From positions 24,609,855 to 24,673,854 of the forward strand of contig NC_019879.2 of the NCBI RefSeq assembly GCF_002234675.1: 64,000 nucleotides of DNA, in the 5' to 3' direction. The translations under genes and the position numbers were made by a program. The notes under the pieces are model-generated. The model saw only the letters and a program-made list of their open reading frames with translations, had not been told where the DNA came from and did no database searches. The DNA is from Oryzias latipes (taxonomy: Eukaryota > Chordata > Actinopteri > Beloniformes > Adrianichthyidae). This document shows, one piece after another, positions 56,697-64,000 of the stretch (its first letter is position 1; each line of letters opens with the position of its first letter).

Positions 56697-59600
56697 GGGG
56701 GGGGTAATCCAGAAAGCAAGATTAACCTACCCTGACTTTAACTCTGAACTCTCATACTGGTGTCCGCCTGAACCTGCTTACTCTGTACAACACTTACGTA
56801 CAACTGTAATTAAATTATTAAGAAAAAAATAAATTAACATAAATGGCTCATTATCTTTTCAAATGGTAGTTTTGCTTTCGATTTTCTTTTTAAATCCAAA
56901 CATTGTGATGTTTTTTTATTTGTTGTTTAGAACCTCATAAAATTATTCTTCTGAATCCTTCATGCTGTAAAATACATGCTAGTTGACACTTGGGAATATC
57001 TTTAGAGTAACAGATCTTGTGTGTTTTCCTGGAACTTTGCTTTGCATTTAAAGACCCACCATGTCATGATAATCTTTTGATCTTTTGTAAAGCAGTTACA
57101 AACACACGTGAGAAAAATCACACATCTGTCTAGGAAAATTTTATATTTAACAGATTTTATCATTATGTTTTTCAAAGATACTGTCTCTCATTTGGAGTTA
57201 AAGTTTAACATCAAGTCAAACTAACTTGTTGTTGTTGCAGCTTGCACCCAAGTATCTCCACACCAACTCTACCAGCCACACCTGGCCCTTCGGCGCCATC
57301 GCTGAGCTCATAGGTGAGTCATCATCATCAAGTGTATTACCATGTAATCTATTATGGAAATCTAAATAGTAAGAAAAAAAAAGTAGGTGAATGTTTTTGT
57401 GATCGTTGCTAATCCCACTTTCCCAGACAATGCCTATGATCCAGATGTCAGCGCCAAACAGTTCTGGATCGATAAAACTATGATTAAAGAAAAACTGTGC
57501 CTCACCTTTATGGATAATGGAAATGGACTGGACCATGAAACTATGCATAAAATGCTCAGGTACAGATTATAATATGTTGTAGTTTTTTTAAAGTTATAGA
57601 AAATGAGTTCTGTCTTTAAACTTCTCTTTCCATTTCTGAAATGTAAAACAATATTCTTTCCTTCTTTACTTTTGTTTGAAATGCACACCACAGAGACAGA
57701 TATTTAATTTCATTGCACAAGTACCAAAAACATATATATATTTTGTTCTTATTTTAGTTTTGGATACAGTGACAAGACTGCAAAAAAAGGACACGTGCCC
57801 ATTGGGATGTATGGAAACGGCTTTAAGTCTGGATCTATGCGTCTGGGAAAAGACGCCATTGTCTTTTCCAGGTCAAAGAGTGGAATGTGTATTGGGATGC
57901 TTTCCCAGACCTACCTGGAATTGATTGGTGCCGATCAAATTCAAGTACCGATTGTTTGCATCACAGAGAGGAATTTGAGCAGCTATATCCTTTTTAACTG
58001 ACAATCTTTCATTTATTCGTTCATCCTATCTGGACGATTGGCGGTTAACCTGTTCTGTGTAACCTGTTTGACTGTTCTGTTTGTCTGAGCTTTGAATTGA
58101 TCACACATTGTTTTTCTATTTGTTCCAACATGTTCTTTGCCGTTTTCCTTCACTGTCTTCACTTTCGGTTAGAGAGGAGCACAGAGCCAGTCTTCAGGAT
58201 ATTCTGTGCTATTCTCTTTTCAAAACACGAGACGAACTGCTCGCTGAACTGGACGCCATCACCTCTTCCTTCTCACAAACAGGCACACGAATCATCATTT
58301 GGAATCTGCGCAGGTCTGTCTGTTAATGTCATTTGGTGTTTTTAATAGTCTTGATATACGGTTGCATCAATACCTCACAGCGAGGAGGTGCTGGTTCAAA
58401 TCCCGGCAGGGTCCTCTTTGAGTGGAGTTTGCATGTTCTGCAAGAGATTACTCCGGGGACTCCTGCCTCTTTTTACAACCAAAGGTTTATTAGTGGCTCT
58501 AAATTTTCCACTTTGAAGTGAAAGCGGCTGGTCTCATAAAGTCGCTCAGTTTTAACAAAAATACCAGCTAAAGCTCCTCTTTAGCGGTGTGGCTTTCTAC
58601 AGAATCTGGTATCAGACCGTGGAAAAAGTGTACAAAACTATGAAGCTCAGAGACGCTAGTCTTTCTGCGTTCGGCGGCTGTTCGCACTACATCTCCCATG
58701 ATGCATTGGGTTAAAGTGACAGCATCTCAGCGCACAATAAGTCATCCTTGTTAAACGTCTTGAAACCACAACGAACACACATCAAACAGTTTTTAAATCT
58801 TCTAACTTAACTTTTATTGCATCTTTTAGAAAAAAACAGCTGCAGCTTCCAGCTTTTCTGCCACAATTATCATAAAAATGCATGTGAGATTGCAGAGGGG
58901 CTGTAGATCAATACAGACAATGAGTTTCTCCTTGTGTTTAAGTTTTGGATACTGGTGTGCCGCGGTATTTTTGTCAAGGTAAAAATGTGCCATGGCTCAA
59001 AAAAAGGTTGAAAAACACTGTGCTAAAAACCTGCCCCTCCCACCCACGAAAACGAGCGGGTTCTCACGTGCTGACATAGATAAGTGAGGAACCACCCTCT
59101 CCAGGAAGAGTCTGCACTGCCAGTACCGCCTCCAGACTAACACACACACACTTTCTTCACAAAGCCAGCAGTAATTGATAAAAACGCTTTTTGTTTGGAT
59201 GTTGTTGTTTTTTGTGAGCAAAACTCCAACTCTGGTTGACGTCATGAAATTGGCGACACCCACAAGGAGTGAAAGCCGATGCCTCAGAGATCGAGTCATT
59301 TTATTTATTAGGTTGAAAAAGAACTCATTAAAATAACTGATATTTAATTTAAAAAAAATTATTTTGTGTACCAAAGGTGAAATATGATAATATACTTGGA
59401 TATTGTTTGCTATAAAAGGCTAAAGAATGGCATGGTCTAGTCCAGGGGTGCTCATTACGTCGATTGCGATCGACCGGTCGATCTTCAAGGACATAAGGGT
59501 AGATTGCAGGCCAGCAAAGATAAATAAATAAATAAAAATGTACTCCTTAAAAATCCACCAGCCAATCAAAATCCTCACCGAGAAGTACAGGACTTGATTG

Positions 59601-61989
59601 ACATGCAGAATGGCCAATCGGACATCCTCTGATACATACGTCACTGCAGACGCATGTTTAAATACACTGAGCGCAAATTCTGTCTGCCATCAGAAAGTCT
59701 CTTCTGCCCCGCGGCACGTCAAGTCCCCGGCAGAAGACCACTCCGGACAACCGGAGTGTTTATTGAAGCCGCCCCGTGTTTCTCTTCCTGCAATCAGCTC
59801 TGCAGTTCTCGCCCGATAAATACGTGCTCATTTAGGAAGCTGTTTTTGTCCGTGGCACGCGCTTCATACGGAGCCAGCAGCGCTTTGAAATGCCATGCTC
59901 CCGGCATTGAATGGTTTACAACAGAACATGACATATGATGGTCACTGCTTTCTGTCTTAAAACGTCTCATCTGTTAATACAGAAGTATCTCTGTGTAATC
60001 TCACTGTGTAGTTTTTAATCATCAGTACATAAAATAATGTTCAATTTTCAAATAAACATGTAACTAATAAATATAACTAACAAACATTTACTAATAGTAT
60101 TATTAGTAATATCTAATATATATATATGTATATATGTATATATATATACAGCGGGGAAAATAAGTATTGAACACGTCAACATTTCTCTCAAAAAACATAT
60201 TTCTAATCGAGCTATTGACATATGAAATATTCACCATATGTCGGCATCAACCCAAGTAATGCACACATTGAAAGAAATCCAAACATTTATGTCCATAAAT
60301 AAAGTTATGTGTAATAAAGTGAAATGGCACAGGGTATAAGTATTGAACACATGAAGAAAAGGAGGGGTAAAAAGGTCTGGCAAGCCAAGAAAGCAGCTGG
60401 AGTTTGTCAGTATTCAGAAGGTTAACCTGCCCCCTATTAGTGCAAAGTAATATCAGCTGTTATAGTCCTGATTAATGCCTTTTAAAAAAAAGGTTTCTCA
60501 CCAGCAAGGTGTTAGACAAGAAGCATTGCATGATGGGTAAAAGCAAAGAGCTGTCCAAAGACCTACGCAACCTTATTGTTGCAAAACACACTGAAGGCAT
60601 TGGTTACAGGCGCATTTCTAAACTTCTGAAAGTTCCAGTGAGTACCATTGGGGTAAAAGGTAAATGGCGTATACTTACTTCTACCTTCTTACGAAGGCCC
60701 AAAGCACTTTACAGTCACAGTCCCATTCACCCATGCACACACACATTCACACACTGGCGCCAACCTCCCACCAGAGGCAAGGTGGAGTTCAGGTCTTGCC
60801 CAAGGACACTTCCACACATGGGCATGAAGGCGGGAATCGAACCTGCAATCTTATGATCATGGGTCGACCACCCTACCGCTGCACCATGGCCGCCCACACA
60901 CACGGGCCATCATCCGGAAGTGGAAAGAACACGGCATTACCATAAACCTGCCACTGCCTCTGCCTCCTTAAATTTAGTGAATAAAACGTGTTTGACACGT
61001 AAACATATGCAAACATCTGCAGTAGGGATTCAAAGGTTCAATTTCCCCACAATTGGGTTGAAAGGTGTAAAGTGCAGTCCGGTTTTAAACCAAGAATTGT
61101 GGCATACCAAATACTTTCAAAACATAAATGTCTGGTAGCTCGTTATTCTTCCTGATGTGTTTTTTTAACAGAACGGATACAGATGTCCCAGAGTTTGACT
61201 TTGAGACGGATCGCTATGACATCCGAATTCCCTCTGAGGTCTATGAGGCAATCGGTGACCCTTCAAAAGTTTCAGACAGGATGACATCCCATATTCCTGA
61301 GACTGTTTACTCTCTACGGGTGAGAAGCAGAACACGTCCCCAGCTTTTGTTTAGTATAGAAGTTTGTCTTGGTTGTCTCGGTAGTGCTGTAGTTTGAGTT
61401 TGTCTGACTGGACGATGTGCATGAATGAACAAATTGCTCGTCTGCATTGATTAAAGTTACTGTGTTTATTGTGTGCAGGCATATTGCAGCATTCTGTACC
61501 TAAAACCTCGGATGCAGGTGGTGTTACGAAGTAAGACGGTCAAAACGGTGCTAATTGCTAAAAGCCTGGCCTGCATGAGAAAGGACTTTTACAAGCCCGT
61601 CTTCATGGTATCCTTGCATGGAGGTATCACTGCTGTACTTTTGTAAGTTTATTTTCCTGCTTTAGATGTTGTTTCCTTAAATGTTATTCTAGAACAAACG
61701 GATTCCCATACATTTTGGTTTCAACACCAAATCAAAAGATCAGTACGGTGTCATGATGTATCACAAAAATAGGCTGATCAAAGCTTATGAGCGTGTGGGC
61801 TGCCAGCTCAAGGTGAGTAGCGTCCACAAAAGACTTTTAACTCAGTATGACCCTCAGGGTTTGTAATGTTAGGATGTGCTGCATTTAACAGGCCAACAAC
61901 ATGGGTGTTGGCGTCATTGGGATCATAGAGTGCAACTTCCTGGATCCAACACACAACAAACAGAGCTTCATTGAGTCTGATAAGTACAG
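56339..61989 (+). CDS. morc3: MORC3, N-terminal part (nine coding exons; continues past the window)
   Basis: MORC family CW-type zinc finger protein 3 is a nuclear GHKL-type ATPase that binds H3K4me3 through its CW domain and localises to PML bodies. Exons: 56339-56377, 57241-57313, 57427-57559, 57758-57984, 58163-58313, 61172-61319, 61479-61607, 61693-61812, 61892-61989; 1,118 nt, 372 codons plus 2 nt. The ATP-binding motifs are AELIDNAYDPD (about residues 33-43), FMDNGNGLD (about 65-73) and [12 protein letters not shown] (about 98-109). The transducer region follows ([65 protein letters not shown]). The CW domain and coiled coil are not in the window. The start ATG has A at -3 and G at +4. 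Introns 4 and 7 carry U12-type signals. MORC4 is a relative, but the dop1b neighbour favours MORC3. Confidence 0.93.
56378..57240. other. morc3 intron 1
   Basis: AT-rich, with a (TG)n then (G)n tract at 56667-56704 and the ISRE match at 56381-56393. No repeat family recognised. Confidence 0.6.
57985..58162 (+). other. morc3: morc3 intron 4, U12-type AT-AC
   Basis: The intron begins ATATCCTTTTTAAC, an exact match to the U12 AT-type donor, and ends TTCAC. A branch-site-like TTTTCCTTCACT lies about 10 nt before the end. Joining T at 57984 to TT at 58163 restores the frame. No GT-AG choice keeps both the frame and the conserved PIV segment. Confidence 0.8.
58360..58510 (+). repeat. tRNA-like SINE fragment in morc3 intron 5
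   Basis: B-box-like GGTTCAAATCCCGGCAGGG followed by GTGGAGTTTGCATGTTCTGC, the usual order in fish tRNA-like SINEs. Head and tail are decayed. Confidence 0.65.
58953..59023. mobile_element. hAT terminal fragment
   Basis: GTGTGCCGCGG and GTGCCATGGCTCAAAAAAAG, followed by GTTGAAAAACACTG, form one end of a vertebrate hAT element. The other end was not found. Confidence 0.6.
59443..59940. mobile_element. hAT element 5' end, Charlie-like
   Basis: Starts CAGGGGTGCTCATTACGTCG and continues GATCGACCGGTCGATC, a typical terminal and subterminal block of a vertebrate hAT group. The interior holds only short frames. A (ATAA)n stretch is at 59520-59537. Confidence 0.65.
60534..60968 (+). pseudogene. Tc1 transposase fragment, interrupted
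   Basis: The N-terminal paired-like DNA-binding domain is visible: [19 protein letters not shown], then [15 protein letters not shown]. After the inserted repeat a piece corresponding to [16 protein letters not shown] follows. The DDE catalytic domain is missing, so it is inactive. Confidence 0.85.
60654..60902 (-). repeat. SINE-like repeat inside the Tc1 remnant
   Basis: Contains CCCAAAGCACTTTACAGTCA, CTTGCCCAAGGACACTTCC and GGGAATCGAACCTGCAATC; the complement of the last is tRNA-like. Same family as 33830-34162. It interrupts the Tc1 transposase frame. Confidence 0.75.
61608..61692 (+). other. morc3: morc3 intron 7, U12-type GT-AG
   Basis: The 85 nt intron begins GTATCCTTG, the U12 GT-type donor. 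It has TTTCCTTAAAT at 61672-61682, a near-consensus U12 branch site, about 12 nt before the AG. Exon phases on both sides agree (phase 0). Confidence 0.8.
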
Positions 61990-62119
61990 GTATGAACAGA
62001 AAATGTGGATTCACAGTTTGAATTGTGTTTTGAATTGTGTTCTTCTTTTCTGAATCAGAATCATGTTTATTGTCCTATGCAAAACTTACACTGATATACG
62101 AAATGTCGTTCCAGTACAA

Positions 62120-62250
62120 CCTGAACAATAGTGATGGGTAGATGAGGCCTCGTGAATCGTTTCGACACATTGCCCAAACTGTCTTGATACTGTGTCGATA
62201 CTGTGTCACTTAATACTGCCTCCTGCTGGACCAAAAATATCACTGCAGGC
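62120..62250. mobile_element. Probable hAT-related repeat fragment
   Basis: GTGATGGGTAGATGAGGCC, then TTTCGACACATTGCCCAAAC and GCCTCCTGCTGGACC, form a block I recognise as common in fish hAT-type elements. Borders are not defined. Confidence 0.45.
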
Positions 62251-62289
62251 AACCCAGTTTTGAGAAATTCTGCTGATATACTTATTACA

Positions 62290-62575
62290 TTTAATCTAAA
62301 CACAATATTTGTCAACATAGTTCCTCGTTCCCATCTCTCGCACTAATGCCCCAGCATTGAGGAAGTGATTTTAAATTTCACAGTTCTGCAGAACAAATGC
62401 TACATTTAACCTCCAAAATATAAGATGATTTATTTCAAATAAGAGTCCGTTTGAAATGGATTTGTATTCTGTTGGATCAAGCGGAAACCAAGAGGAACGG
62501 GGGCCAAAAAGCCAAAAACACTATTAAAACTATTGAATAATTCTACGAACCTCATTAAACAACACATCCAACATA
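62290..62575. repeat. Repeat Y, unbroken copy
   Basis: This is the uninterrupted counterpart of 51715-51898 plus 53855-53970. It shows what that locus looked like before its LINE insertion. Confidence 0.8.
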
Positions 62576-63530
62576 GGGGTGTTAGAAAAATCGTTTCGGC
62601 AATATATCGCGATAGTTCATTTGGCGATACTTGTATCGATTCACAATGCTGCTAGGACGATATTTATTTAATTATTTCTGAGCGTCCTTCAGTGTCTGAC
62701 TCTTGTTTTCCACTTCCCCTCTGACCGCTATTTGGCAGTAGAGCACACGACGCATCTTTGAGCAGCAATACACCACACAAGACAACAGGAAGACAGTAGC
62801 TAGAGGCAGTTTGTTCTGTTGTTATGAGACATAAACTTCTTAGTTTTTACTTGGGATGAGCACTGAACTGAAACTCTGTGCCACGTTGTTGCCAGCAACA
62901 TATGAACATGCGGATTGAGGTGCTTTTTAGCGGCTCAGATAAGAACGAGTGAAGCACTGCAGCTTCACGGTGGCTAATAGTCTAATGCACTTAGCATCAG
63001 CTAAAATTCTATTGGCAAAGTGGGCCAAAGTTCTGCAGAACCTCCAAGCAATGGATTCTAGTTTAGCGACCAGATCGATCAGAGTGATGTGTACAACGCT
63101 CTCAAAAAAAAGGGCAGCATTGTGGCGATGACCATTACTGGTTTACTTCCGTTTGTGTGAGAAAGCCTGGCTGCAGCTGCAGTGCAGGCCGTGATGTAAA
63201 CAAAACATTTTTGACACATTAAGCGTCTCCTTCATCCTGTCATGCTGCTGCATCATCATCACACTTTATTGTTTCTTCAAAGAGTTAGCCCCCCCCCCCC
63301 CCCCCCCCCCCACTTCATTTTTTAAGGACCTGTTTTACGCTCTTTTTGAAAGTATTGGAGAAGCTACATTAAGCAATATTGAAAATAAACAGCACTTCAT
63401 TTCCTTCATCACACTTTAAGATCTTTATTGGTTATGGCACATTCATTCCTTTTTTTTCTTATACTCAAATATATTTTGTTGTGGAAATCAGACAATGTTG
63501 ACTGACTCCTACCTTTCTATACTATATCGG
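62576..63530. mobile_element. hAT-like element fragment with poly(C)
   Basis: Starts TAGGGGTGTTAGAAAAATCG and ATATATCGCGATAG, a vertebrate hAT terminal pattern. The interior contains a C run at 63289-63311 and no transposase frame. The right border is unclear. Confidence 0.45.
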
Positions 63531-64000
63531 ATAAACAAGATGGCGCCGTGAACGGACGCCTGTTGCCAAAGCTCCTGTAATCATGTTTGTAACATGTTGT
63601 AATCTTTTTTTTTTCTTTTTCCTTATTCTTCTCGCCCCAAAGCCGCTGTGTGAGCTGGCGGTCTGAGCTCTGCTCGGAGAAATAGTTCTACCGGGAGACA
63701 CGGTTCTCCTGAGTCCGGCAGCTCGCTAACCCAGAGCGGCAGGACGTATTGCAGTTTGAAGCGTCCCACATGTAACAAAGCATCCTCCGCTCTCCTCAAC
63801 TCAAAACTATAAGTCCGGCTGCTCTGCTCAGAGACACAGTCCGCTTGGTCCACCGGTAGCCGAGCCCGAACCGCACAGAGTCCGGACGTCAGAAGGCACT
63901 CCTCCCCGGCACCCCCCTCGCGAGCTCAGGGAGAGGCGAGGAGCCCACGGGGCGAGGGCAGAGCGCAGAGGAGTCCGCGCTTCGCACCGTGCATCCGCGG
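63531..64000 (+). mobile_element. Possible LINE 5' UTR, cut by the window edge
   Basis: GC content rises sharply after ACAAGATGGCGCCGTGAACG, a start typical of LINE 5' UTRs in fish. The rest is CpG-rich, with no long frame before the window ends. A CpG island of another kind cannot be excluded. Confidence 0.4.

Larger units (their letters stand above)
60149..60970 (+). mobile_element. Tc1/mariner element, 3' truncated, split by a SINE-like repeat
   Basis: The terminal repeat CAGCGGGGAAAATAAGTATT starts after TA at 60147-60148. A transposase frame starts at 60534, is broken at about 60654 by another repeat, and resumes after 60902. The right terminal repeat is absent. Confidence 0.85.

Noticed and set aside
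57943..58176. A GT-AG intron in morc3 using the GTACCG donor
   Set aside because: It can keep frame only with a weak acceptor and removes the conserved segment beginning PIV. The AT-AC pair has exact U12 signals and keeps the protein intact.
58688..58712. A second ZNF143-like site (CTACATCTCCCATGATGC)
   Set aside because: It lies deep in morc3 intron 5 among transposon pieces and matches the motif less well.

Overview
The window is vertebrate nuclear DNA, almost certainly from a teleost and probably a medaka relative (Oryzias). The grounds are three fish-like orthologues with many 70 to 90 bp introns, L2-type and L1/Swimmer-type LINEs, Tc1, hAT and piggyBac-type elements, tRNA-like SINEs, and a high-copy inverted-repeat element that I associate with medaka. 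The species call is an inference. It contains no operons, CRISPR arrays or bacterial features.

Layout. (1) 1-7,500: repeat-rich intergenic DNA, with one unassigned exon-like segment. (2) 7,520-13,800, minus strand: slc5a3, the sodium/myo-inositol cotransporter. Its whole coding region lies in one exon (8,899-11,034); a probable noncoding first exon ends at 13,554 and may be shared with mrps6. (3) 13,800-21,800: AT-rich intergenic DNA holding only a ZNF143-like site, a piggyBac-type MITE and short unassigned ORFs. (4) 21,850-49,945, plus strand: dop1b (dopey2). I reconstructed 37 coding exons encoding 2,289 aa, with a consistent frame across all 36 introns, a likely 5' noncoding exon near 21,850-22,078 and a poly(A) signal at 49,917. 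(5) 49,945-56,150: a block of transposable elements, including a LINE inserted into an older repeat and an L1-like element with an inverted 5' part. (6) 56,339 to beyond 62,000, plus strand: the first nine coding exons of morc3 (GHKL ATPase region); the rest lies outside the window. (7) 62,000-64,000: hAT-like and LINE-like DNA inside morc3 intron 9.

The genes act separately. slc5a3 imports the osmolyte myo-inositol. dop1b encodes a very large membrane-trafficking protein that works with MON2 at Golgi and endosomes. morc3 encodes a nuclear chromatin ATPase linked to PML bodies and antiviral control. dop1b-morc3 is an ancient neighbour pair, also found on human chromosome 21q22. slc5a3 is on the same human chromosome arm but far away, so its closeness here marks a rearrangement or loss of intervening genes.

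The strongest observations are two adjacent-in-gene U12-type introns in morc3 (one AT-AC, one GT-AG), two interferon-response elements flanking morc3 exon 1, three stop-free in-frame short introns in dop1b, a six-copy inverted-repeat family with a decayed reading frame, a LINE insertion whose empty-site paralogue is also in the window, and a duplicated module carrying perfect heat-shock elements next to slc5a3. All exon models come from reading splice sites, frame and remembered family similarity. No alignment was run.
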